64,000 bases of DNA from Roseivivax halodurans JCM 10272 (GCF_000521785.1 NZ_JALZ01000008.1:1-64000), one strand, 5' to 3'; numbered from the stretch's first letter, positions 9,955 to 20,939 are shown. The notes: a model not told the origin generated them from the letters alone. Numbers and translations are program-made.

Positions 9955-10287
9955 TCAGGGAATCATCTCGCACCAGCCGGTATGGAACCAGCCGGTTTGG
10001 TTCAGACGCTGCCCGTCCTTGTTGATGCTCTCGGCGTAACACCAGTCGCCCTGGCACTTGCGCGTGTCGATCGGCATCGAGTCACCGTTGCGGACGCGGA
10101 GGATCTCGCGATGCTGCGAGCCCGGACCGGCGCGGACGGACAGGAAACCGTCCCCGTTCGGATCGAGATGCCGCATGATGCACGCGGCCTCCCAGGGCTC
10201 CGCAGCCTGCGCCTGGGCCGCATCGGCTCCGAGCGTGGCGAGCCCAAGCGCTGCGATACCTGCGAGCGTGACAGATGTGTTCGGCAT
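9955..10287 (-). CDS. Secreted SH3-domain protein inserted in the glycerol operon
   Basis: 110-residue exported protein. A signal peptide (MPNTSVTLAGIAALGLATLG, cut near residue 27) precedes one bacterial SH3-like domain with the usual LSVRAGPGS core and a GWFHTGWC end. Four cysteines suggest disulfides in the periplasm. The segment DPNGDGFLS resembles an EF-hand calcium loop but lies inside the SH3 start. Its ATG overlaps the glpQ stop by one base (TGATG), so it is translated with the transporter. SH3 domains of this type usually bind cell-wall peptides or proteins. A role in glycerol uptake is only implied by position. Confidence 0.85.
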   Translation of the reverse strand: MPNTSVTLAGIAALGLATLGADAAQAQAAEPWEAACIMRHLDPNGDGFLSVRAGPGSQHREILRVRNGDSMPIDTRKCQGDWCYAESINKDGQRLNQTGWFHTGWCEMIP

Positions 10288-11176
10288 CAAACCCTCCCGA
10301 GGGCAAAGCCCTTCGCGATGTAGTTGCGGACGAAGTAGATCACGAGCGCGCCCGGAATGATCGTCAGCACCCCGGCGGCGGCGAGGACGCCCCAGTCGAT
10401 GCCCGCCGCGCCGACCGTGCGGGTCATGGTGGCGGCGATGGGCTTTGCGTCGACCGATGTGAGCGTGCGCGAGAGCAGCAGCTCGACCCAGGAGAACATG
10501 AAGCAGAAGAAGGCGGCGACCCCGATGCCGCTCGCGATCAGCGGCATGAAGATCTTCACGAAGAACCGCCCGAAGGAATAGCCGTCGATATAGGCGGTCT
10601 CGTCGATCTCCTTCGGCACGCCGCGCATGAAGCCCTCGAGGATCCAGACCGCCAGCGGCACGTTGAAGAGGCAATGCGCCAACGCCACAGCGATATGCGT
10701 GTCGAAGAGCCCGACCGACGAGTAGAGCTGGAAGAACGGCAGGGCGAAGACCGCCGGAGGCGCCATCCGGTTCGTCAGAAGCCAGAAGAACAGGTGCTTG
10801 TCCCCGACGAAGCTGTAGCGCGAGAACGCGTAGGCCGCCGGCAGGGCCACGGCGAGAGAAATCACCGTGTTCATCAGCACGTAGATGAGCGAATTGACGT
10901 AGCCCATGTACCACGAGGCGTCGGTCAGGATCGTCACGTAGTTCTCGAAGGTCAGGTTCCGCGGCCAGAGCGAGAAGGTGCCAAGGATCTCGGTGTTGGT
11001 CTTGAGGCTCATGTTGATGAGCCAGTAGATCGGCAGCATCAGGAAGAGCAGATAGAGGCCCATGACGATGGCCGACCCGTTCGGGCGGAAGCGGCGCGCA
11101 GTGGTGGCGCGGTTGCGCGCCGCGCTGACGTCTCCGGGGATCGACGCGGCGCCGGGGGCTGCGGTCGTGTCGGCCA

Positions 11177-11177
<1 letters not shown>
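10287..11177 (-). CDS. glpQ: Glycerol ABC transporter, permease subunit GlpQ
   Basis: 296-residue inner-membrane permease of the MalG type. It has six predicted membrane segments, the first near residues 35-55. The EAA loop near residues 180-200 reads VPKEIDETAYIDGYS, the site that contacts the ATPase. It follows a charged, Ala/Arg-rich cytoplasmic N-terminus. Start ATG overlaps the glpP stop (TGATG at 11177), indicating coupled translation. It forms the membrane pore with GlpP. Confidence 0.93.
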
Positions 11178-13137
<1,960 letters not shown>

Positions 13138-13138
13138 G

Positions 13139-14227
13139 TCAGGCAGCCTCCGCATAGGGCGCAGCCTGGGCCAGCGCGCCACTCTCGTCGAAGAGATAGA
13201 CGTGGGACGGATCGAGATGCACCGTCAGCACCTCCCCGGCCTTCAGATCGCGGATGCCGTGGATCAGACCGACCCACCTCTCGCCGTGGTGGTCGAGATG
13301 GATGAAAGTTTCGGAGCCGGTGATCTCGGTCACGCTCAGGGTGGCCTTGAAGGTCATGCCCGTCCCGTACGGCGCTTCGAGAGCGAGATGATTGGGCCGG
13401 AATCCGGCCGTGTAGACCCCGTCCGGAACGCCTCCGGCGATGGTCGCGGCGGGTACGGACTGACCGTCGGGGAAAGAGAAGCTGTCGCCCCGTTTCTCGA
13501 CGCGCAGGAAGTTCATCGGCGGGTCCGAGAAGACGCGCGCCGTCGTGACGTCGGAGGGCTTGCGGTAGACAATCGGCGTCGGGCCGAACTGAGTCACCCG
13601 TCCCTCCCAGAGGGTCGCGCAGCGTCCGCCAAGCAGCAGCGCCTCCTCCGGCTCGGTCGTGGCGTAGACGAAGATCGAGCCCGATTCCTCGAAGATGCGC
13701 GGGATCTCGGCCCGCAGCTCCTCGCGGAGCTTGTAGTCGAGGTTCGCGAGGGGCTCGTCGAGCAGCACGAGGCCCGCGTTCTTCACCAGAGCCCGCGCGA
13801 GCGCGCAACGCTGCTGCTGGCCGCCGGACAATTCCAAAGGCTTGCGGTCCAGCATCGGCGTGAGCTGCATCAGAGCCGCCGCCTCCCGCACCTTGGCGTC
13901 GATCTCGTCGCGCTTGAGCCCAAGGAGGCGCATGGGAGAGGCGATGTTCTCGTAGACGGTCATCGACGGGTAGTTGATGAACTGCTGGTAGACCATGGCG
14001 ACCTTGCGGTCCTGGACCCGCATCCCGGTCACGTCCTGACCCTGCCAGAGAATGCGGCCCGTGGCGGGCTGGTCGAGGCCCGCCATGAGGCGCATGAGCG
14101 ACGTCTTTCCCGACAATGTGGGCCCCAGCAGGACGTTCATCGTGCCGGGCTCCAGCACCATGTCCGTCGGATGGATATGCGTGTCGCTTCCGACGACCTT
14201 CGAGACGTTCTCGAGCGTCAGCGTCAT
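13139..14227 (-). CDS. glpS: Glycerol ABC transporter, ATP-binding subunit GlpS
   Basis: 362-residue MalK-like ATPase. Walker A is GPTLSGKT (about 35-42), the signature LSGGQ is intact (133-137) and Walker B is VLLDEP. The H-switch position reads YATTEPEEA, with Thr191 where His is expected. The C-terminal part is a MalK-like TOBE region. It partners GlpT, which has the His but a changed signature. The gene follows glpD after 22 bases and starts with a GGGGAGG just upstream. Confidence 0.93.
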   Translation of the reverse strand: MTLTLENVSKVVGSDTHIHPTDMVLEPGTMNVLLGPTLSGKTSLMRLMAGLDQPATGRILWQGQDVTGMRVQDRKVAMVYQQFINYPSMTVYENIASPMRLLGLKRDEIDAKVREAAALMQLTPMLDRKPLELSGGQQQRCALARALVKNAGLVLLDEPLANLDYKLREELRAEIPRIFEESGSIFVYATTEPEEALLLGGRCATLWEGRVTQFGPTPIVYRKPSDVTTARVFSDPPMNFLRVEKRGDSFSFPDGQSVPAATIAGGVPDGVYTAGFRPNHLALEAPYGTGMTFKATLSVTEITGSETFIHLDHHGERWVGLIHGIRDLKAGEVLTVHLDPSHVYLFDESGALAQAAPYAEAA

Positions 14228-14249
14228 GTTGTCCTCCCCTTGGGCACGG

Positions 14250-15839
14250 CTACTGGGCCGCGACCCGCAGCGCGTTTGTGCGCGCCGTCATGTATTCGTC
14301 GAGCGCCGCGATCGCGGCCGCATCAAGCCTCAATCCGATCTTTGTCCGGCGCCAGACCACATCCTCCGCCCGACGGGCCCATTCGCGGTCCATCAGCCAG
14401 ATCACCTCCGACTCGGTTAGCGTAGCACCGAAGTCCCGCCCGAGGGCAGACCCGTCCTGCGCCCCGGACATGATGTCCCAGGCCTCGGTCCCGTAGGCGC
14501 GGACGAGACGCCCCGCCCATGCCTTTGTCAGGAACGGATGGTCCGCGCGGAGCCTCTCGATCAGGGTCTCGACCCCGTCCACCGGGAAATCGCCACCCGG
14601 AAGCGGGACACCCGCAGTCCATGCGCCCGGCAGACCCGGGAAATGCGCGCCGATCCTGGCCAATGCGCTCTCGGCGAGCCGGCGGTAGGTCGTGATCTTC
14701 CCGCCGAAGACATGCAGCACCGGCGCGCCGCCGGCCTCGTCCACCTTCAGCGTGTAGTCCCGCGTCGCGGCCGTCGCCGAGGATGCGCCGTCGTCGTAGA
14801 GCGGGCGCACGCCCGAATAGGTCCAGACCACATCCTCGGGACCGATCGGGTCCTTCAGGTACGCATTGACGAAGGAGATCATGTAGTCGCGCTCGGCATC
14901 GGTGCAGACGGGACGGCTGTCCGCCTCGTGGTGTTCCTGATCGGTCGTACCGATGAGCGTGAAATCCCGCTCATAGGGGATGGCGAACATGATCCGTCCG
15001 TCCGTGCCCTGAAAGAAGTAGCACTTGTCGTGGTCGAAGAGCCGCCGCGTCACGATGTGGCTGCCCCGGACGAGCCGAACACCCTCGCGGCTGTTCGACC
15101 GGATCGTGCCTCGGATGACGTCGCCCACCCAGGGGCCCGCGGCATTCACCAGCATGCGCGCGTGTATCTCCTGACGTCCGCTATCTCCGTCGAGCGTGAC
15201 GCGCCAGAGATCGCCGTCGCGCTCGGCCGACAGCACGCGGGTACGGGTCATGATCCGGGCACCTTTCGCCTCGGCATCGCGGGCGTTCAGGACGACGAGC
15301 CGGGAATCCTCCACCCAACAGTCGGAATACTCGAAGGCGGTCTCGAAGCGGGTGTCGAGTGGAGCACCCTCGGGAGAGTGGCGCAGATCGAGCGTCGCCG
15401 TCGGCGGCAGGATCTTCCGCCCGCCAAGATGGTCGTACATGAAAAGGCCCGTCCGGATCAGCCAGCGCGGCCGCCGCCCCTTCATCCAGGGCATCACGGC
15501 CGACAGTAGCTTTGAGACCGGAGTCGCGCCCTCGAACCGCATGTCGCGATGTATCGGCAGGACGAAACGGAGCGGCCAAGAGATGTGCGGCATCGCCCGC
15601 AGGAGCGTTTCGCGCTCTTCGAGCGCCTCCCGCACCAGCCGGACCTCGAAATATTCGAGATACCGCAGGCCGCCGTGAAAGAGCTTTGTCGAAGCCGAGG
15701 AGGTCGCCGAGGCGAGATCGTTCATCTCGGCAAGTGCGACCGACAGACCGCGCCCTGCAGCGTCGCGGGCGATGCCGCATCCGTTGATGCCGCCCCCGAT
15801 CACGAACAGGTCGAATGTGTCGTCGCTCCCCACGGACAT
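14250..15839 (-). CDS. glpD: Aerobic glycerol-3-phosphate dehydrogenase
   Basis: FAD-dependent, membrane-associated enzyme that oxidises sn-glycerol 3-phosphate to dihydroxyacetone phosphate and passes electrons to quinone. The dinucleotide-binding motif VIGGGINGCGIARDAAGRG sits near residue 13. STKLFHGGLRYLE and VNAAGPWVGD are typical of GlpD. At 529 residues it has normal length. An in-frame TTG lies 12 bases upstream, but the ATG at 15839 has a clean GGGAGG and is preferred. First gene of the glycerol operon, divergent from glpR. No glycerol kinase gene is present in the window, so GlpK must be encoded elsewhere. Confidence 0.95.
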   Translation of the reverse strand: MSVGSDDTFDLFVIGGGINGCGIARDAAGRGLSVALAEMNDLASATSSASTKLFHGGLRYLEYFEVRLVREALEERETLLRAMPHISWPLRFVLPIHRDMRFEGATPVSKLLSAVMPWMKGRRPRWLIRTGLFMYDHLGGRKILPPTATLDLRHSPEGAPLDTRFETAFEYSDCWVEDSRLVVLNARDAEAKGARIMTRTRVLSAERDGDLWRVTLDGDSGRQEIHARMLVNAAGPWVGDVIRGTIRSNSREGVRLVRGSHIVTRRLFDHDKCYFFQGTDGRIMFAIPYERDFTLIGTTDQEHHEADSRPVCTDAERDYMISFVNAYLKDPIGPEDVVWTYSGVRPLYDDGASSATAATRDYTLKVDEAGGAPVLHVFGGKITTYRRLAESALARIGAHFPGLPGAWTAGVPLPGGDFPVDGVETLIERLRADHPFLTKAWAGRLVRAYGTEAWDIMSGAQDGSALGRDFGATLTESEVIWLMDREWARRAEDVVWRRTKIGLRLDAAAIAALDEYMTARTNALRVAAQ

Positions 15840-15910
15840 CGAGCCTCCCAACTCGTGACGTCGCCAGCCATAGTGTTAGCGACGCAGGCCGCGCTTGGGA
15901 AGCGTTTACT

Positions 15911-15930
15911 TTCGTTTTTCTTCGCTTTTC
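15911..15930. promoter_or_regulatory. Candidate GlpR operator, tandem repeat
   Basis: Two adjacent 10-base copies, TTCGTTTTTC then TTCGCTTTTC, differ at one base. They lie in the AT-rich spacer between glpD and glpR, where a DeoR-type repressor would act. Repeats of this type are typical for DeoR-family sites. Assignment to GlpR is inference from position. Confidence 0.5.
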
Positions 15931-16026
15931 TCGATCGCTGCACATTCTCTTTTCATAACATGTTGACCTCGAATGTATTTTCCCTCTTCGGTTGAGTGAA
16001 CTCAGGCCCGCACCTGAGGCATTGAC

Positions 16027-16035
16027 AAAAACGAA
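16027..16035. promoter_or_regulatory. Candidate GlpR operator, inverted half-site
   Basis: AAAAACGAA is the exact reverse complement of the TTCGTTTTT at 15911-15919. It lies just ahead of the glpR coding start. Together with the tandem pair it could allow looping and autoregulation. Confidence 0.42.
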
Positions 16036-16069
16036 CATAATGGAACACTGGCGCGAAAAGGAACGCGCG

Positions 16070-16834
16070 TTGTCTCAATCCATCCGCTATCCCGAGATCC
16101 TCGAGATCGCCCGGCGCGAGGGAAAGGTGACTGTCGAAGGGCTGGCGGAGCACTTCGGGGTGACCCTGCAGACGATCCGCCGCGATCTGAGCGATCTCGC
16201 CGATGCGGGGCGGCTGGAGCGCGTACATGGCGGTGCAGTCCTGCCCTCCGGCACGACCAACATCGGCTACGAGGACCGCCGGGGTCTCAACGCGGATGGC
16301 AAGGCGGCCATGGCGAGCGCCTGCGCCGCCGAGATCCCCCACGATTGTTCGGTGTTCCTCAACATCGGGACGAGCACGGAGGCGGTTGCGGATCGCCTTC
16401 TCGCGCACCGGAACATCCTTGCGGTCACCAACAACCTGAACGTCGCCGCGACGCTCGCGCGCAATCCCGATTGCGAGGTCGTCGTGACCGCGGGCGCCCT
16501 GCGCCGGTCGGATGGCGGCCTCACCGGCGACCTGACCGAACGGACCATAAGGCAGTTCAAGTTCGACATCGCGGTTATCGGCTGTTCGGCGATCGACGAG
16601 GAGGGCGACATCCTCGACTTCGACATGCAGGAGGTCGGCGTGACCCGCACGATCATCGAACAGTCGCGGAAGGTCTTCCTCGTCGCCGACCACACCAAAT
16701 TCCGCCGCAAGGCGCCGGTCCGGGTGGCGGCGCTCTCCGAGCTCGCTGCGCTTTTCACAGACGCCCCGCCGCCCAGGGCGATCGTGACCCGCTGCAGGGA
16801 GCTCGGTGTCCGGCTCGACGTCGCCAAGGGGTAG
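16070..16834 (+). CDS. glpR: DeoR-family transcriptional repressor of glycerol genes
   Basis: About 254 residues. An N-terminal DeoR helix-turn-helix (VEGLAEHFGVTLQTIRRDLS) is followed by the family signature GRLERVHGGAVLPSG and a C-terminal sugar-phosphate sensor domain (FLNIGTSTEAVA, VTNNLN, CSAIDEEGDILDFD). In this family the effector is glycerol 3-phosphate. It is divergent from glpD and should repress that operon. Start is uncertain: TTG at 16070 has AAGGAA seven bases ahead and gives the usual length. An ATG at 16040 in the same frame lacks a nearby ribosome site. Confidence 0.92.
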   Translation: MSQSIRYPEILEIARREGKVTVEGLAEHFGVTLQTIRRDLSDLADAGRLERVHGGAVLPSGTTNIGYEDRRGLNADGKAAMASACAAEIPHDCSVFLNIGTSTEAVADRLLAHRNILAVTNNLNVAATLARNPDCEVVVTAGALRRSDGGLTGDLTERTIRQFKFDIAVIGCSAIDEEGDILDFDMQEVGVTRTIIEQSRKVFLVADHTKFRRKAPVRVAALSELAALFTDAPPPRAIVTRCRELGVRLDVAKG

Positions 16835-16850
16835 GCCTGCCCCCCTGCCC

Positions 16851-17405
16851 TCATCCCGGAGTGATCACCTCGGCTTCGGTCACGATGAGGTCAAGTGGCT
16901 CGTCGGTCGCGTCGGTCGGAAGCGCATCGTCTTCCTGCGCGGCAAAGGCGAAACCGATTGCAAGCGTCGCGCGCCGGGCCCGGAGTCGCGCAAGTGTCCG
17001 GTCGTAGAAGCCGCCGCCATAACCAAGCCGGGCGCCGCTGCGGCTGAAGGCGACGAGGGGAACGATCAGGATCTCGGGCTCGATCAGCTCGATCTCGGCA
17101 GGGATCGAGGCGCCGAACGGCCCATCGACCATCTCCGTCCCGGGCACCCATCGCGCGAAATCGAGAGGCTCGCCACGCGCACGGATGACCGGGACCGCAA
17201 CGGGTCCGTACGCGCTCGCCTCCTCCATCGCCGGGAGCGGATCGATCTCGGTACGGATCGGCATGTACCCCGACAGCGGAACGCCGCGATGCCCCGCGAG
17301 CACCTCGGAAAGCTTGCCCGCGGCGCCGGGTGCCTGCGCCTCATAGGCGGCGCGGCGGCGGGCGAAGGCGGTGCGGCGCGCGGCGGCCTTTGCGTCGCCC
17401 GTCAC
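16851..17405 (-). CDS. 5-formyltetrahydrofolate cyclo-ligase
   Basis: 184-residue MTHFS-family enzyme that turns 5-formyl-THF into 5,10-methenyl-THF using ATP. The N-terminal Arg/Lys-rich helix (AARRTAFARRRAAYE) and the C-terminal LGYGGGFYDRTLARL motif are diagnostic. The GTG start at 17405 overlaps the mgtE stop (GTGA), so it is translated directly after mgtE. A longer open frame upstream lies inside mgtE and is not used. Confidence 0.92.
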   Translation of the reverse strand: MTGDAKAAARRTAFARRRAAYEAQAPGAAGKLSEVLAGHRGVPLSGYMPIRTEIDPLPAMEEASAYGPVAVPVIRARGEPLDFARWVPGTEMVDGPFGASIPAEIELIEPEILIVPLVAFSRSGARLGYGGGFYDRTLARLRARRATLAIGFAFAAQEDDALPTDATDEPLDLIVTEAEVITPG

Positions 17406-18799
17406 AGCAGCACGATCACGGCAAGGCCGAGGAAGGCGAAGAACCCGACCACGTCGGTCACGGTCGTCACGAAGGCGCCCGAGGCGAGCGCCGGATCGAC
17501 GCCGATCTTCTCGAGCACGATCGGAATGCCGATGCCCGCCAGACCCGCGACGACGAGGTTGATGACCATGGCTGCCGCGATCACCAGACCAAGCTCGGGA
17601 GAGCCGAACCAGACGAGCCCGACGATGCCCATGATCACCGCGAAGGCCGCGCCGTTGACGAGCCCGACCGTAATCTCGCGCCGGATGACCCGCACCGCGT
17701 TCGATCCGGTGAGGTCGCGTGTCGCAAGGGCCCGGACCGCAACGGTCAGCGCCTGCGTTCCGGCATTGCCGCCCATCGAGGCAACGATCGGCATGAGGAC
17801 CGCCAGCGCCGTGACCTGCGCGATGGCGCTTTCGAACTGGGCGATGACGAGCGAGGCAAGCACGGCGGTGACGAGATTCACCGCAAGCCACGGGAAGCGC
17901 TGTTTCGTCGTCTCGAAGACGGTGTCCGAGAGCGAGCTCTCCTCGCCCACGCCGGCGAGGCGCAGGATGTCCTCCTCGTTCTCCTCGTCGAGGGCCGCCA
18001 TGGCATCGTCGATGGTGATGACGCCGACGAGCCGGTCGGTCTCGTCCACGACGGGCGCCGAGATCAGGTGATACTGGTTGAAGGCGTAGGCCACGTCACC
18101 TTGGTAGCGGGTTACCGGGATGACGTGGAAGCTCTCGTCGGTGATCGACTTGAGCATCACCTCCCGCCGCGAGCCCATGAGCTTGCCGAGTGCGACCTTC
18201 CCCACGGGGTGCAGGCGCGGATCGACAAGGATGATGTGGTAGAACTGGTCCGGCAGGTCGTCCGAGTTGCGCAGATAGTCGATCGCCTCACCCACGTTCC
18301 AGTGCTCGGGCGCCATCACCACCTCGCGCTGCATGAGGCGGCCGGCGGAATATTCCGGGTAGGTCAGCGACTGCTCGACCGCGATCCTGTCGGGATCGTC
18401 GAGGACCTCGAGGATCGCGTCCTTCTGCGGCTGCTCGAGATCCTCGAGCAGGTCCACGACGTCGTCCGAATCGAGGTCCCGCACCGCGTCGGCGAGGACG
18501 CGCGGGTTGAGGATGCCGATGACCTCTTCGCGGATGCTCTCGTCGAGCTCGGTCAGGATGTCGCCATCGAACTCCGAACCGTAGAGCTTGATGAGCCGCA
18601 TCCGGTCGAACGCGTTCATCTGCTCGAGCATGTCGGCGATGTCGGCGGGGTGGAGAGGCTCCAGAAGCTCGACCAGCTTTGCCTGATCGCTGACATCGAC
18701 CGCATAGACGATCGCCGCGATGGTCTTGGGGTCGAGCGAGTAGGCGTCCTCCTCCTCGCTCTCGGGCTCGGGGGCGATATCCACCTGATCTTCTGCCAT
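17402..18799 (-). CDS. mgtE: Magnesium transporter MgtE
   Basis: 465-residue Mg2+ channel. It has an N-terminal superhelical domain (about 20-140), two CBS domains (about 145-270; one ends in RLVGVITIDDAMAALDEE) and five C-terminal membrane helices (about 300-465). The last region includes PIVASMGGNAGTQALTV, a motif characteristic of the MgtE pore. Length is normal. The cyclo-ligase gene overlaps its stop. Confidence 0.95.
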   Translation of the reverse strand: MAEDQVDIAPEPESEEEDAYSLDPKTIAAIVYAVDVSDQAKLVELLEPLHPADIADMLEQMNAFDRMRLIKLYGSEFDGDILTELDESIREEVIGILNPRVLADAVRDLDSDDVVDLLEDLEQPQKDAILEVLDDPDRIAVEQSLTYPEYSAGRLMQREVVMAPEHWNVGEAIDYLRNSDDLPDQFYHIILVDPRLHPVGKVALGKLMGSRREVMLKSITDESFHVIPVTRYQGDVAYAFNQYHLISAPVVDETDRLVGVITIDDAMAALDEENEEDILRLAGVGEESSLSDTVFETTKQRFPWLAVNLVTAVLASLVIAQFESAIAQVTALAVLMPIVASMGGNAGTQALTVAVRALATRDLTGSNAVRVIRREITVGLVNGAAFAVIMGIVGLVWFGSPELGLVIAAAMVINLVVAGLAGIGIPIVLEKIGVDPALASGAFVTTVTDVVGFFAFLGLAVIVLL

Positions 18800-19110
18800 G
18801 GGCCTGCTCCCTTACCTGTGGGCGAGTCTTTTTTTGCCGTTCGGCAGGACCTTACGGCACGGCTCGCGCGAGTGACAGACCTCTGCCCCGCCGCGGAACC
18901 GATGGGTGGCTGCCCACTCGCCAGCGGCTTCGAAACCGGCGCCGCGACCGCGAATTAGCGCGGCCCGGGACACTTGCGAGCGCTTTTCGGCGTTCCATCG
19001 GCGTCGTCTCAGATCGACCCCGCTGCGCCACGCAGGTGCTCGATTTACCTCTGCGTGGCGCGCGGATAGGCTGCGCCGCGGCGCGGCAGAAGAACGGAGT
19101 GCACCACCCC
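18800..19110. other. Intergenic region between mgtE and guaD
   Basis: 311 bases without a credible gene between two divergently read genes. It should hold the promoters of both. The half nearer guaD contains an inverted repeat, listed separately. Short open frames here are Arg/Pro-rich shadows. Confidence 0.6.
19025..19061. promoter_or_regulatory. Inverted repeat upstream of guaD
   Basis: GCGCCACGCAG (19025-19035) and its exact complement CTGCGTGGCGC (19051-19061) flank 15 AT-richer bases. It lies 50 bases ahead of the guanine deaminase start and has no T-run. An operator for a purine-responsive repressor, or an RNA hairpin in the leader, are both possible. Confidence 0.4.
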
Positions 19111-20403
19111 ATGACCCAAGCGGACCTCCTGATCGGCCGGGTGCTGCGCATCGATGGCAACCCGTTCGTCGACGGCACCGATGCCGTGGGGATAGAGACC
19201 GGCGCTGCGGTGCTGCTCAGGGGCGGATTGGTCGCCGAGGTCGGTCCCGCCGACCACCTGCGCGCGGCACATCCCGATGCAAGGCGGCACGAATACGGCG
19301 ACGCCCTCATCTGTCCGGGTTTCGTCGATGCTCACGTGCATTATCCGCAGACCGCGATCATCGCGAGCTGGGGCAAGCGGCTGATTGACTGGCTCGACAC
19401 CTACACGTTCCCCGAGGAGATGCGGTTCGGCGATCCCGACTATGCGCGCGCGCAGGCCGATCGGTATCTCGATCTGACCGCCGCGAACGGCACGACAACC
19501 GTCGCGAGCTACTGCACGATCCATCCCGAAAGCGTCGAGGCATTCTTCGCCGCTGCCGAGGCCCGCGGCCAACGCGTGCTTGCGGGCAAGACCTGCATGG
19601 ACCGCAACGCGCCGGACGGGCTGCGCGACGATCCCGTTGCGGCCTACGACGACTCGAAGGCGCTTCTCGAGCGCTGGCACGGGCGGGGCCGCCTGTCTTA
19701 CGTGATCACGCCGCGCTTCTCGCCGACCTCGACGCGGGAGCAGCTCGAAGCTCTCGGGGCGCTCTGGGCCGAGAATCCCGATTGCCTGATGCAGACGCAT
19801 CTGAGCGAGCAGACCGACGAGATCGCCTGGGTGAGAGAGCTCTTCCCCGAAGCACGCGACTATCTCGACACCTACGAGGCCACCGGACTTCTGGGGGCAA
19901 ACGGCGTCTACGGCCATGCGATCCATCTCGAGGACCGCGAACGAGACCGGCTGCGGGACACGGGCGCGGCATTGGTTCACTGCCCGACGTCGAACACATT
20001 CATCGGGTCGGGGCTCTTCGACATGGACGGGCTCACGCAGTCTGGCATCAGGGTCGGTCTCGCGACGGATACCGGCGGGGGATCGTCCTTCTCGATGCTG
20101 CGGACGATGGCTGCGGCCTACGAGATCGGCCAGCTGCGGGACCGGCCGCTGCATCCCGCCGAACTCATGTGGCTTGCCACGGCAGGTTCGGCCGATGCGC
20201 TTCGGATCGGGGACAGGGTCGGGCGTGTGGCGCTCGGCATGGAGGCCGATCTCTGCGTGCTCGACCTGTCCTCGACCGATGCGATTTCGCAGCGGGCCGA
20301 ACGGGCGCGCGACCCGTGGGAGGAAGTATTCCCCACCATCATGATGGGCGACGACCGCGCCGTCCGTCAGACCTGGATCGCAGGTCGGCCGATCAAGGTC
20401 TGA
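19111..20403 (+). CDS. guaD: Guanine deaminase
   Basis: 430-residue amidohydrolase converting guanine to xanthine plus ammonia with a bound metal. Metal-binding and family motifs are present: PGFVDAHVHYPQ near the N-terminus, QTHLSEQTDEI, YGHAIHL and ATDTGGGSSFSMLRTM. The last is characteristic of GuaD rather than other amidohydrolases. The open frame extends 25 codons upstream into the hairpin region; the ATG at 19111 (MTQADLL) is preferred. It is convergent with a second, frameshifted purine deaminase, suggesting a purine-salvage or purine-catabolism locus. Confidence 0.93.
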   Translation: MTQADLLIGRVLRIDGNPFVDGTDAVGIETGAAVLLRGGLVAEVGPADHLRAAHPDARRHEYGDALICPGFVDAHVHYPQTAIIASWGKRLIDWLDTYTFPEEMRFGDPDYARAQADRYLDLTAANGTTTVASYCTIHPESVEAFFAAAEARGQRVLAGKTCMDRNAPDGLRDDPVAAYDDSKALLERWHGRGRLSYVITPRFSPTSTREQLEALGALWAENPDCLMQTHLSEQTDEIAWVRELFPEARDYLDTYEATGLLGANGVYGHAIHLEDRERDRLRDTGAALVHCPTSNTFIGSGLFDMDGLTQSGIRVGLATDTGGGSSFSMLRTMAAAYEIGQLRDRPLHPAELMWLATAGSADALRIGDRVGRVALGMEADLCVLDLSSTDAISQRAERARDPWEEVFPTIMMGDDRAVRQTWIAGRPIKV

Positions 20404-20429
20404 CCATAGCCCGGTCGGACCGATCGACC

Positions 20430-20906
20430 TCAGCAGTTACGCCCGACCACGAGAACCCAATACCTATTGTCCAGAGCTGCGAGGCCATACTCGCGGACTT
20501 GCCGCTTCAGCATGTTCTCCCGATGCCGTGGCGATTCCGACCACGAGGTGATCACCTGCGATCGGGTCATCTCTCCCATGGCCAGGTTTTCGGCGACGGT
20601 ACAATATCCGTAGCCTTGTTGCTTCGCGCGATCCCCGATGTTTCCACCCCTCGGTCCTCTATGCGAAAGCTCACCGGTGTTCTTAATGTGCTGGGCTTGG
20701 GCCTCTGCAACCGCCTGCAGGCGCGGCGACTGGGACAGGGTGTTCAAGCCGTTCTGGGATCGGAACGCGTTGAGCGACGGAACCGTCGAAGTGAGCGACG
20801 CGACGGAGCGGCGTACCGGTGGCTCACTTGAACTGCTCACGGTCGAGATTGTGCAGGAGGCCAGAAGAAGTCCTGCGAGAACGGCAACAGCAGTAGACCT
20901 TGACAT
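20430..20906 (-). CDS. CAP (SCP/PR1-like) domain lipoprotein
   Basis: 158-residue exported protein. A lipoprotein signal ends in LLLASC, so it is probably lipid-anchored. The CAP domain follows, with HRGPRGGNIGDRAKQQGY, a VAENLAMG segment, WSESPRHRENML and a C-terminal YWVLVVGRNC. Bacterial CAP proteins are extracellular and of mostly unknown function. DNA here is visibly AT-richer than neighbouring genes, which may indicate transfer. The frame is open to 20939, but the ATG at 20906 begins the signal. Confidence 0.85.
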   Translation of the reverse strand: MSRSTAVAVLAGLLLASCTISTVSSSSEPPVRRSVASLTSTVPSLNAFRSQNGLNTLSQSPRLQAVAEAQAQHIKNTGELSHRGPRGGNIGDRAKQQGYGYCTVAENLAMGEMTRSQVITSWSESPRHRENMLKRQVREYGLAALDNRYWVLVVGRNC

Positions 20907-20939
20907 GAATGCACCTCTAGAGACTTGGACTTGGCACAA

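Noticed and set aside
17330-18958. 542-codon plus-strand frame over mgtE
   Set aside because: Shadow of mgtE, which has all CBS and membrane motifs on the minus strand.
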